Shown: positions 10,432-21,360 of the stretch, piece after piece
How positions within the stretch are numbered: position 1 is the stretch's first letter
Layout: each line of letters opens with the position of its first letter
Assembly: GCA_023374025.1 (NCBI GenBank)
Contig: SIJG01000065.1
Coordinates: forward strand, 667,496-731,495
Reading direction: 5' to 3'
DNA from: Heterodera schachtii
Lineage: Eukaryota; Nematoda; Chromadorea; Rhabditida; Heteroderidae
Length of the DNA: 64,000 nucleotides
Notes under the pieces: generated by a model
The model's database searches: none
The model's input: only the letters and a program-made list of their open reading frames with translations
Told to the model about the DNA's origin: nothing
Program-made: the position numbers and the translations under genes

Positions 10432-13400
10432 TCATTCATCCGTCTCTTCCTCCTCCTCTTCCATCCCTTCCGCCTTCACTTTTGTGACCCATTGCGTCAC
10501 AAATGGTTCAAATTGCCAAACTTTCGGTTGCCCCTCGTGCGGTGTTTCGATGTCCGTCGTTTCCCAACTGAATGTTTATTATTTTTTCCCTCTTTTCCCT
10601 TCCCTTTTCCATTTACTTAAATGGTGGCAATTTTCCGGGGCCTCCGTACGTCGGCCCACCAAAGACCTTAAAATGAATAATTAAATGAATATTTTGCCAA
10701 CAAAAGTCGTATTTGCTTGTGAGCACCTCCAGACGCAGTTGCTTGAACAGTTCGAAGTTGGTGCCCTTGTAGTCCAATGCCCCGTGGTTGCGATGGCCCA
10801 TGCCCGGCAGTTGGTACGTCCCATTTGCCGGGTTTAAGTCACCACGGGTGGAAATGCTCGCCTGAATGTTTGTTTCACTGCAGTGCCAAAGTTAGGATGG
10901 CACTCAGTTTTGGTTCGATTTCATTTTATTTAATTTAAATTTCTTCGTCCATTTTTGCCATTGTTTTGTTTTTCAAATTTCAATTTCACTTCGGCTGTGT
11001 ACGGCGGTGAGCAAACGCATCGTGAAAACTCTTCATGTTTGTAGTTGTTGTACCTGTGCAACTTCCGTTCGTTCTGTTTTATCTCCGTTTGCCATTTTAC
11101 CTCATCAAATCGCGTAGGCCTTCAATGTCCCGCACTTTTTGGTGGTCTCTGTGAAAAATGCGCGCCCTCGGGCAAAAGCCCCTAAAGCAAAAGCATAAAA
11201 TGCCATTGGGCATTCATTTGGCGTCAATTTGTGCCAATTTGAAATGTTCGGCTGACCATTTCCACCAATCGTTCTCTTCGCCTTTCCGGTCAAATCCGCT
11301 GAGCTCGGAAATGCGGCGAAGGAAAGGAATATTGTAGGAGGGCCAATAGCTGTACTTGCGCAGGAACCAAGTCACGTCCCGACTGACAGTTGTGCCCCTG
11401 GGGGAATGAAGAGAGTGACCGTAACACGCGTGGGGCGGTTACGGTATTTGCTCGAGCACCCAAATCAAATTGGACTGGGGCAGCTGCTGGCCCGGCTTGA
11501 ACATTTTGTAGTCGACCACCTGCAAATGGTCAGAATAATTAATAAAAGCAATTAGTCGAAGGCTTACAGTCCATTGGTTATTGTAAGTGCCTGAATTGAA
11601 ACTAAAAAAGGGAGGAAAGGCAATTATAGTAAAACATCGGACAAAGTGAAAATACCGCGCAAAAATTTTGACCCAATCGTGCGCGGTGGAAGTCAATTGG
11701 TTGGAAATGTACGAGCGCAGCCAACAATGGAGTTGGCCTTGGGGATGGACAAATTGACTGTACAGGGATTTGTCGAACACCGAAATGGTCGTTTCGATTG
11801 AAAGCTGTTGAAAGAGGGGGGGGGGATCAATTCGACAATGGCACCTCAGGCAAAAGCCCACCAATCCGGCACTTGTCAGCGTAAAGTCATCGGCCGAGGC
11901 AAGCGCCGCCGGATAACCCGAAAAGGAAACGGCGAAGCCGGGGACATCCTTTGGGTCTAACAAATAAGGGGGCGAGGGGGGAACACAACGAAATTGAAGG
12001 TCAACTTACTTACCATAAGCAAATTTGTACAATTTGACAATGCGATTCATTGTGTTGAAGCCGCTCATCGCCACATGGGACATTAGTCTTAATTGGAGCA
12101 CAAAAAGAAATCATTGGCCGGCTAATTGGACACTGCTTCACCCCCCCCCCCCCCCCCAATTGGACACTGCTTCACCCACCCCCCCCCCAATTGGACACTG
12201 CTTCACCCACCCCCCCCCAATTGGACACTGCTTCACCCCCCCCCCCCAATTGGACACTGCTTCACCCCCCCCCCCCCAATTGGACACTGCTTCACCCACC
12301 CCCCCCCCCAATTGGACACTGCTTCACCCCCCCCCCCCCAATTGGACACTGCTTCACCCCCCCCCCCCCCCAATTGGACACTGCTTCACCCCCCCCCCCC
12401 CCCCCCAATTGGACACTGCTTCACCCCCCCCCCCCCCCCAATTATACACTGCCCCCCCCCCTTATCACGATAATGATGTTTTTGCCCCCCCCCCCCCTCC
12501 CCTTACAAATCGCTGTTTCCCTCCGCCACTTTGACCAGCCCAGAACAATGCCCCGCCTCGGCCAATTCAACGGCTTCTCCTTTGCTTCTGGGCACTTTTT
12601 TGAACAAAATGCTCAGATCAATGAGTTCGCCCGATATTTGGATCATGTAAATGGGCGTAATGGTGAAATTGACCCGTGGAGAGAAGCTTTTTCCGCTGTC
12701 CATCGCATAGCCTAAGGGAAGAAAAAGAAAATTTTGAAACGAAAAGATAAAAACTGTGTTTATCGTATGTTTTATAATTTAATTACAGTATACACTTTGC
12801 AAATACCGTCAAAAATTCCGGTCAGCTGATTGAATGTCAAATTGACTTGGCGCCAGTACAAATCGTCTGGGTTGGCATCAATCTGTGCACTGATCCATTC
12901 CAAATTGGCATTCAAATAGCGGTAAAGTCTGTAATTGAGACAACTACAGTACATCGTTTGGTTTTATGGTCGCTTACTTTCTACAGTATCCCTTATTGTC
13001 TCGGCATATTCCCTTCACTGTGTTACTGTAGTGATTTGAAATTTGCAGTTTGGTGAGAGAGCCTTTAATTGAAAAAACAATAAGTTAGAAGCTGTTCATT
13101 GTGGTGAATGAAAGAAAGAAAAAGCCTTCTGCGAGTCCGGCAGCGTACGATTGCCATTCGGACGAATGCCCAGCGAAAGTCTCCACCTCCAAAATGCCCC
13201 AACTGAAAGTTGAACGATTGTCCAAAAATTACCAAAAGAATCGCAGAAAGAAGCCCGGACATAAGCCGAATGTAATGTCCCTGTATCAGACCCGTGACCC
13301 CCAAATGATGCCCATTAATGTTTACGGTCTCCTCTAACAAATAAGTCCATCTCCCCTCTCCCACCTCGCCGCCCTCCCCTTCCCCTCTGTCTCTTCTCCC

Positions 13401-14138
13401 CTCTGCTCTTCTCCCCCCCCCCTCCCCCATTACCCCGTCTCGTTCACTGCTGCTCTGTACCGTCCCAAGGCCACTATTTTCCCCGAATGGCATGATTGCT
13501 CAAACTCTTTGATGAACATTCGCGTGCCATTTGGCGTTTGCTCCACACAAATGCTAACGGAGCGATAGAAATCAGTGGGCCAACTTTCGCTTGGTTCCTT
13601 TAACTGCACAAAGCGCTTGAAAATTTTGCCGGGGGAAACTCTAAAATTGAAATGGATTTTGGTGGGAAATTAATTTTAAAATATTTTGTTTAAAACAAAT
13701 CATAATAACAAATGCTTTCAGTGAATTTAAAATCCCCTTTTAGTGTTAAACAGTTTTTTCGTGTTTTATTTGAAAAGGGTTTTCCCATGCTGCTCCTTTC
13801 GCCGACTGTCCATTGATCACTTTGATCAGTCTGATCAGTCTGACCACTTTGATCAGTCTGATCAGTCTAATCACTTTGATCAGTCTGATCAGTCTTTGAT
13901 TCTCCGTTCCTTTCCGTTTTTCAACTCACTTTCGTGGGAATTCGTTTTGCTGCTCAATTGAATCGGCTTCTTCTTCTTCTTCTTCTTGCGTTGAACTTTG
14001 TGCCTTTTCACTGCTTCTTCTTTCGTCCTCCTCCTCCGAGTCCCAAATTTCGTTCTGTCCATTTTCGCGGTAATAATTAGCCCCAAAAAGTCCATTAATA
14101 AGCAAAAGAAAAACGATGAAAAACGCAAAACGATTCAT
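10432..14138 (-). CDS. Phospholipase B-like protein (PLBD/LAMA family, Ntn-hydrolase fold)
   Basis: The complete gene can be chained on the minus strand. The start at 14138 gives a signal peptide (MNRFAFFIVFLLLINGLFG), followed by an acidic linker. Family blocks then appear in order: RYRAAVNETGWGILEVET, SYAAGLAEGFLS, NLEWISAQIDANPDDLYW, AGHCSGLVKV, DLLMSHVAMSGFNTM, DPKDVPGFAVSFSGYPA, LSIETTISVFDKSL, NSGTYNNQW, VLEQIP, SYWPSYNIPFLRRISELSGF, FCPRARIFHRDHQKV, YNNYKHEEFSRC, STRGDLNPANGTY and GPTYGGPGKLPPF. It ends in a Glu-rich tail at 10432. The cysteine of HCSG is the expected Ntn nucleophile exposed by autocleavage. Family members are lysosomal or secreted hydrolases. The introns carry minisatellites at 12120-12440 and 13814-13897. 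An upstream in-frame ATG at 14228 exists but gives a poorer signal peptide. Confidence 0.95.
12120..12440. repeat. Intronic minisatellite: AATTGGACACTGCTTCA plus C-run, about 11 copies
   Basis: Units of about 26-35 bp share the core AATTGGACACTGCTTCA followed by a C homopolymer of variable length (about 7-18). Unit length varies only through the C-run. It lies in the intron between the HCSGLVKV and DLLMSHV exons of the phospholipase B-like gene. On the transcribed strand it is G-rich. Confidence 0.97.
13814..13897. repeat. GATCAGTCT short tandem repeat in first intron
   Basis: Imperfect repeats of GATCAGTCT and CACTTTGATCAGTCT, which contain the near-palindrome TGATCA. They lie just downstream of the first exon of the phospholipase B-like gene. 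Confidence 0.9.
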
Positions 14139-15966
14139 TGGAATCGCTAAAAAGGAGATAATGGAAAGGTATTTAGCAGTGAAAAAGGTGACCAAAGCTA
14201 AGAAAGCAAAATACGAAAACAGAGTCATTTGGATTATTAATTGTTTAATTTTTATTTAATTGGTCATCGACTGATAATTTTTACTAATGAGCGAATGAAT
14301 GCCAAGGGAACGGACCAAACGAACGGACATTTATTTCCAATTTTATCTTTTCTTTTTCATTTGTTTTGCTTTTAGTGGCGCTTTTTCCTACCCATTTTTC
14401 GACTGCAAATTAATCATTTCCTTATCAGCAATATTTTGGCTATTATCAGTTAATTTTTCGGACTGACAATCGAAGCGAAGAAAATCGAAATAACGCAAAA
14501 GAAAGCATTAAATTTTATTAATTTTTAAATTTAATTTGCTATCTTCCATTTTCGGCACTAATTACCTAATTAACATTTGAATGTTCGAAGTTTGAATAAA
14601 TTTATCTGAATTTCTAAATTATAGAATAATTATCATGATTTGGCCATTATTACAATGAATCATTTCACTAAAACTAAGCAAAATATGAATGAAAATAAAA
14701 CTGTGCGATGTTTAAGAAAATTCGGGACTGAAATGGCAGCGGATGGTCAGCTGTGTCTGATCATCTGATCAGTGATCAGTCAACCGAGCGACCCCTGATC
14801 AGTCACTGTTCCAATTGTCCGTGTCCCATTTGCTCCCTTCTCTTCCCAACGGTTGCGACAGCGGTGCCAATTCGTCGGGGTGCCGTCTTCGCTCGACCAT
14901 TCCCTTCTCAAATGACCCGCTCAAACTTTGCGATGGAATTCGGGGGAAGTGTTCCGCGCGATGCCTTTTTTTGCCGCCTTTTTTCTGTCCTTTTCCTTTT
15001 TCTTCCGTTCTCCGCCACTAAACTCAGAAGTGATTTGTTCCGCTTTTGCCCCCCCCCCATTTTACCTTAAAATTTTCCTCACCCTTTGCTCATTGTCTTT
15101 TCGATTCGTTTTGTTTGCCGAGTTTCGCAACCATTGGCGACTGATCGGAAAAGTGTCCGTTTCGTCGTCGACTGATTCGGTGGAAATGCCATGGCTTTTT
15201 CTATGGCGGTGAGAGAGGGACAGAACGGAAAAAAGGAGCAGCGGAAAGAGAGAGAGGAGAAGGGGGAAACGGCACGAGAGAGAAAACATCGAATGCCAAG
15301 AAAAGAATGAATTTGGGGGAAGGAAGGCACAGCAAATGGGAAAAGCCATCATTGGCATTGGCAAAGGCAATCGTTGGCATTGGCGTTGGCAAAACTCGTC
15401 ATCGGATTAATCCACGACTCTTTCACATTACATTCACAAAAATTTTTAAAAACAATAAAAATTTAAACCAATTCGTTTTTTCTAATTTCTTGCCAATCGC
15501 TTTTGTTTTTTCTGGTGGCGAATGAGGGGAAAGCGATGAGTCCTTTTAGAGTTGGATAATAATTGTCCATTTAATAATTGCCCAATTAATATTGGTTAAT
15601 TCTTTGACCAGCGAAGCACCTGCAGCAGGTGGTGAAATGACCACCAAAAGTTGACCTTCCTTATACCGATTCGTAGTGAGAATTGAAGGAATGGGATAAT
15701 TTGTTTATCACTTATCATTCGGTGATCCATCCCCCGGGGCATTCAATCCGTCGGTCCCTTTCTTCCCTTCCGTCCGTCTTCCTTCCGACTTTTATTTCAG
15801 TACCCAAACGTCAACAACAACAACAACACAGACGGAAGACTTCTTCTTGCGTCCCCCTCCCCCTCCCCCCCCCCTTCCCGAATTCCTCCCTCCCCCCCTT
15901 CGTTCTCTCATTCATTTCATCCATTTCTCCCCCGTCTCCCCCCCCCCCTTTTCCCAATTCGTTTCA
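14139..15966. other. Divergent intergenic region, no gene seen
   Basis: AT-rich between the divergent starts of the phospholipase B-like and lipocalin-domain genes, and likely to contain both promoters. Open frames between 14750 and 15960 are low-complexity and show no recognised domain. TGATCAGT motifs recur near 14758-14805. Confidence 0.6.
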
Positions 15967-18482
15967 ATGCGTTTTCTCCTCCGATGCCATTCCCTTCCTC
16001 TTCTCCCCCGTTCCCTCTGCTTCTTCTTCGGCTTCTTCTTTTCTGTGTCTCGACCAATCTCTGCTCGTGCCACATGGGCTCCCTTTCCAAATTCTCCTCC
16101 TCCGTCCGAATTTCTCGCTGATTCGGAGTCCCACCGTTCCTTCAGTTTAGGCCCCCACCATTCTTTCATCCAAGAGGAACATTCACCCGGTAAATTTTGG
16201 AAATTTTAATAATAAAAACCTTTCCAAAAGCGTGGAGTGTTTCTTACACAGCACCGAACGACGGTCGGCAAAATGTCCGACCATCGCATCGATACGTTTT
16301 TCAAGGAGTTCAATTCGCTAAGCCACCCGACCCACAAAGCATATGGCAGGAACAGCTGAACCAACTGAAACAAAAAGACGCACAAAGCATGGAATTGATG
16401 GGAAGGACGGAAATCCCTCAGGCAAAAAAAGGGAAAAGGAAAAAAAGGAAAAGAAGAGAAACTAATCATCGAAACAACTATAGGCAATCCGTAATTACTT
16501 TTCGTTGGATTTGCCGCCCGAAAAAGTGATCAAAGAAATCACCGGCGTCGATTTGCACTCTCTCCTCGGCCCGCCTTTTGACAAATTCATGGACACGACA
16601 AACGCGCCGACTTTCACCCGTCCAACGACGTCAAAAGACAAATTGGTACAGTACTTTGAACGGAGTTTGGACAATTTTCTCGACGGTCGCTACCGTGCAA
16701 TGGAGCGAATACCGTACCTAACGGAGAAGGAGAAGCAAATGCAACAGCAACAGCAGCAGAACACAAAGACGGATGACATCGGAAAGGCACAAGCAGCACA
16801 CAATAAAACGGTCCAATTTTATTGAATTGGCTTTGGCATTTATGGCGAATTGTTTAAAAATGCCAAAACAAATTATTAAAGGGCCAATGAATGGAAGTGA
16901 CTTGGCCCAACAAAGAAGCATCCGCTAGCTATACAACTCACCAAATTAGCTGCTGTTTCAGGAGGAGGAGCACGACGAGTTCATGGAAGGCTCTGGCGAG
17001 GAATTAGTCGAACTTGAAGAGAATTCAGTGCCATCTTTCTCCTCGTCCATTAGCGGCATTCCAAAGCAAATTCCATTCATCCCAAAAGTCCCCGTGGATT
17101 TCATCGTACCGCAGGAAGACCAACCAACAGAAATAGTGTCAAAACTGCTTGAACTGAATGCTAAAACGGTGGAAAAGAAAATCGACGGAATGACAAAACC
17201 CGTGAAAAGCTTTGGAAATCGCCCAAAAGCAAAGGGCGCCGTTTTGCATGGGAAATCATTGGCGGAGGGGGACGGACGGATGGCCAAGCCGACGAAGCAG
17301 TACTTCCAAGTGGGGGATGCAAGTTAAGTTGGAAATAATGAAGCATAAACAGTATGGAGACAAGTCAAGCTATCAGCAAGGGGTGGTCAGCAGTTTGTTG
17401 CAGTTTATGGGCATCAACAACCAAAAGGCAAGCAACGAATTGGATCAGGTGCTTACCGAATGGATCATGGACCATTCTTCACGACATGTCACAAAGGTGA
17501 CTTTGGAAAGCCTAAATACCAGGGGAAGGGTCGAATGCCATGGATTGAAGCAGTGCCATTCTAAATTATCCCCTCGCTAACGGTTAAGCAAGAGAAGAAA
17601 TCCTACGGCGAAGAGAGCACTTACACGCGCATACAAAAGTTCCTCAACTCGCCATTGGCTCCGCTTTGTTCTGTTGGGGAAACGATGGACAACTTCGAAT
17701 TGGATTCTCTGATGGGTCAATGGTTTGAAGTGGGCCAAAGAAATGTCACGCCAAATTAATCGGGCAAAAATGCCGTTAAGGTGATGCACAGTCCGTTGAT
17801 GTCCTCTTCCATGTGTACAATGTTCTCCTACGAAATGCTCAGCCGTTCTTCCTCCACCGAAGGCGTCGGTTCCGTCTTCCAAACCCTCCAATTTACGAGT
17901 CCAAAAGGAAATCGGACAACGCCACGCGACGGATTTGGCAATTGGCACGAAAGCATTGGCACAATGCCAATGCCAATGCAGCAACAGCCTCTGCTGAGTT
18001 CGGGCTATGCCCTTATGCCACGGCCCGGACAAATTGTGTTCAGACGTTCAAACACGCCGGAGGAAGTCAATGGTTGGGAAAGAAGTGCAGAATAAAATGG
18101 CAAAAGGCTGCCGTTGCGGCTCATTCCGTAAGTCCGTTTCAGTGCGCGTCATTGACGCGGCTTACGGCGATGGCATTCCCTCTTCGGCATTTCGCCGGGG
18201 GCGTCGCTATGAGTACGCCATTTTGGGCATCAATTGCAATTATCCGCTGTTTGTCATTGCTCGCGAGCCGTACACATTTAAGCAGGTCGAATGGTGTTTC
18301 CTCCTTTTGTTGGAGCTTCTCCATTTGATCTGCTTTAGAAATATGAAAGGCGCGTGATGGAAACGCTGGAGAAGAAGGGACTGATCAACGCCTTCTCCCG
18401 CCTTTTGAACATTGTGACGGGCATCGACCCGGCACAATGCCAATTGCCAGCCCATCTCTTTGACGCGAAAAACCACCGTTAG
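15967..18482 (+). CDS. Secreted protein with long N-terminal region and C-terminal lipocalin domain
   Basis: The start at 15967 gives a hydrophobic leader (LCFFFGFFFSVSRPISARA). Exons join in phase through AWSVSYTAPNDG, a helical Q-rich stretch, LDLPPEKVIKEITGVDLHSLLGPPF, an acidic block and a region around VSSLLQFMGINNQ. The lipocalin part opens with LDSLMGQWFEVMHSP, matching the GxW motif, followed by CTMFSYEML, FQTLQFTSPKGN and YALMPRPGQIVF. It closes with YEYAILGINCNYPLFVIARE, YERRVMETLEKKG and a final cysteine in DPAQCQLP, ending at 18482. This matches the nematode lipocalin-related (LPR-type) arrangement of binders of small hydrophobic ligands at apical or cuticular surfaces. The N-terminal 350 or so residues are not recognised. 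Intron 16422-16483 is GC-AG. The exact orthologue is not assigned. Confidence 0.75.
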
Positions 18483-18627
18483 CTTCGCTTTGTCTCCGTG
18501 GCCCACAACCTTTCCCCCCCCCCCAATTAATCTCAATGAATGTCATTTATTCGTTATTTACTTAAAATTAACAACTTGTTAAAAATATACAAACAAAAAG
18601 CGATACACAATAGCGAATTGGCCAAAT

Positions 18628-19186
18628 TCACCCAAAGGTTGGCAAATATTTCGATCGGACGCCTACCGGGCGGGAGCCATGAGCACTTTTGGCACCATTC
18701 GGTTGAATTGGTGAAGACCACGGGGCGGAAGAAGGAGGGAGGGAATGGGACGGAATGGCAACGGCACTTTCTTTTGAAGAAGCGCACGGTGAGCAGGAGA
18801 ATGCCCAGCAGGAGACGCGCGGACTTCCGTACTCCGCCGGAGTTTTTCCGTAAATTTCGGCAACTTAAATCGGATTTCCTTTTCTGCTGATGGACTGATC
18901 GATGGCTTCCTCCCCCTTTTCAAACTCACAATTTGCCCGATCGCTTCCTTTTCTCCTCTCAAATAAATAACTGTCCTTGCGATATTCGTTCTCTGCCCAA
19001 AATTCGGTGCCTTCGATCAGATAATTCTTATCAAAGTGATTGGATTCGTATGCTGAAAAAATCAAAACATTACTTTCTGTTTCATTTGCATTTTTCTTTT
19101 TTCGCACTTCGATTTTTGCCTTTCTTCCGTGACGTCATTCCGTAATCAAACGGAGCCGAATTTGAAGTGGAGTAATTAGTGCCCAT
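18628..19186 (-). CDS. Uncharacterised small gene, possibly N-myristoylated (low confidence)
   Basis: Three minus-strand exons can be joined. The first starts MGTNYSTSNSAPFDYG, which fits an N-myristoylation signal (MGxxxS). The second, after a GC-AG intron, reads AYESNHFDKNYLIEGTEFW and continues to DSYLFERRKGSDRAN. The third could continue FAEIYGKTPAEYGSPR. The frame of the third exon is ambiguous. Another frame there reads LPKFTEKLRRSTEVRAS and ends RMVPKVLMAPAR, and a third has a hydrophobic run. No family is recognised, and the gene could be a misread. Confidence 0.35.
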
Positions 19187-20621
19187 TTTGGAATTGAACG
19201 GCTAAATTGAGGGAAAAGAAAACGAGGCCAAATGGCAATGGCGCGAACAAAGAATTCGATCTGATAGTCGATCGACTGCATGGACACAGACAAAAATTAA
19301 CAATAATTTGCAGTTTTTTGATTGGTTTCCCCGAAATACAGAGACATTATTAAACATTGGATATGAAAAAGTCGTTGAGATGCTCAATCTTTTGCCACCT
19401 GCTGCTTATTTCGACTATTTCTTTATAATTCGGATTTTAAATATTTTGTGTTTTGGGTATTAAAATTTTTCGGTTTTTATTGAGCACGGATGGAAAGTGA
19501 AGAAAGAAGCTAACACAGCCAAAGAAATATTAAGTGGAAAAAAGAGAGGGAGGAGGGAGCAATTGAGGGGGGGGGGGGGGGCATTTGTCGACGAGTGGGC
19601 GGTGGCCGAATTGAATTTATCCAAGGCAAATTATTTGCAAAAAAAAATGAATTGCTTTTCGTTTTGATGAGAGGCCTACATTATAAATTGGAGAACTCCA
19701 AATGGGTTAGAAACTAATAATTAGAGCAAACCATTAGAACTAAACCTTACACAGAAAAATTGTAGGTACCCCCCCCCCCACCCTCTCCGATAAAATTTTT
19801 ATGTCCTAAAAGAAATCTGGGACATGTTTCTTGTGGGGACAATTTCAAATCTCAAACCAGAATCGAATCAGCGACTCAGAAAAGTTCAGAAGTATGTACT
19901 AAACTACTTTTAGGACATATTTTTTTGGTGAAAAACGGTACATCATTAATACTATTGCCCGTCAAAACAAAAAAAATGTATAAATGTTGGGATTAACGAT
20001 CGGGTAAACTATAAGAATCATTGGCAAAGGAGTGGGCGGGGGTGAGGGATGTGATATGATATGATGAAGTAACGGAATAACCACAACTTTCAGCAGACGA
20101 TTGGGGGGGGGGGGGAAGGAGAGGGGAGGGGGGGGGGGGCGGAGGGTTGGCCGAGTGATGGCAAATGACGACCAACAAACAGCAAATGTGCAAAGCAAAA
20201 CAATATAAGATCCATCGTCAAAACTGATCGATCTTCCTTTCTTCATAATTGTGGTGCTGTGAACAAAAGACCGAAGAAAAGGGAAACTCAAACAAAGGAA
20301 AGTGCCAAAGGGACGAGCAGAGATTAAAGAACTGCTGGAGAACCTTCAATCGCTGACAAGTGATAAGTGTTTTATTTTTGTAGATTTTGTTTTTTGTTGC
20401 CGTGTCGACTTTCCCCATGATTAGAGATAATGAAGTAAATTTTATTTAAATTTTAATGCCAAAGCATCATTAAAATTGAAATACCTATCTGGCGCGAATT
20501 AATAAATTTGATTGAAATTATAAGTTAATTGTTTGGCATTTTGTAAAACAAATAAGGCCAGTGCCATTTTGGAATGCCAAGACTTTTTCATAGGGTATTT
20601 TCGCGTGATGTGCTCCCACTA

Positions 20622-20805
20622 TACCGTATTTGCTCTAATTATCCCCCAATCTCCATTAATCCCCCAATCTCCAATTATCCCCCAGTCTAGGAGGGGTTTG
20701 AAGAATAATCCCTCTATCTTAATCCCCCAGTCTCCAATTATCCCCCAGTCTACGAGGAGGTTGAAAAATAATCCCCCATGGGGGATAATTAGAGCAAATA
20801 CGGTA
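20622..20805. mobile_element. Palindromic MITE, copy 1
   Basis: Both ends read TACCGTATTTGCTCTAATTA in opposite orientation, and the match extends for about 27 bases. The ends lie on TA dinucleotides, consistent with a TA target duplication. The interior repeats AATTATCCCCCAGTCT and TTAATCCCCCAGTCT. A diverged relative lies at 39339-39459 with the same end and interior motifs. It has no coding capacity. Confidence 0.9.
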
Positions 20806-21127
20806 ACTATGGTTGGAACCAACACCGCTTCTAACTCATTCGTATTCATATGAATTGTATTAATTTAGCTTTCGCTTTCATTCCGTGACATGACTTATAG
20901 TCTGATAAACCGATGTTATCGCGCTTCAGCTTCAACAGCCGTTTTTTCGTCCGTTGTCATGTTTTTTCTTGCGCTGTCATTGCAATTTTCACCTTTAGCG
21001 CCTATTTCTTCAGCTAAAGGTAAATAAATTAACAAATTGTCAAACATTCACAGAAATGATTTAAAATATTTTATTGTGCCTGGAATTTATGAGCAGCATT
21101 ATAATTTTAAAAAAATATTGGTAATAT

Positions 21128-21173
21128 ACTGCAGCTGAGGGGGAGAGGGGGGGGGGGGGGCAGCTGCAGTATT
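21128..21173. repeat. Inverted repeat TACTGCAGCTG flanking a poly-G run
   Basis: ATACTGCAGCTG on the left and CAGCTGCAGTAT on the right are exact reverse complements. They enclose GAGGGGGAGAGG plus a G homopolymer, so the sequence could form a hairpin with a G-rich loop. Confidence 0.85.
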
Positions 21174-21360
21174 ATCAAAACATTTGAGCCAGCCACTACG
21201 GGTATTAGGAGTGGTATTCGTGAAACTCTTGATGAAACTCAAAATCCAATTTTCCACGGCCATAGTTCAGTTAAGTGTTTTTTTTTTATAAAAGCCTTTA
21301 AGGGGCACTGATTCTCTGGCCTGTTAAAATCGTTGCGACTTTCTTTTAGACTGTTGGTCA

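Larger units (their letters stand above)
19187..21360. other. Intergenic region, about 2.2 kb, with a MITE and G-rich palindrome
   Basis: AT-rich, with G/C homopolymers near 19568, 19770 and 20100. It holds a palindromic MITE at 20622-20805 and an inverted repeat around a G-run at about 21128-21173. No gene is supported. Confidence 0.6.

Noticed and set aside
9982..10684. Ser/Leu-rich frames over 180 residues
   Set aside because: They are translations of the CT microsatellite and have no splice support or domain.
12025..12715. Long proline-rich plus-strand frames (repeated PPPPIGHCFT and TLLHPPP)
   Set aside because: They are translations of the C-run minisatellite in an intron of the minus-strand phospholipase B-like gene, and all three frames look equally open.
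13101..13337. Plus-strand 78-residue basic frame
   Set aside because: It is antisense to the phospholipase B-like exon encoding GWGILEVETFAGHSSEW, which has clear family similarity and correct splice phases.
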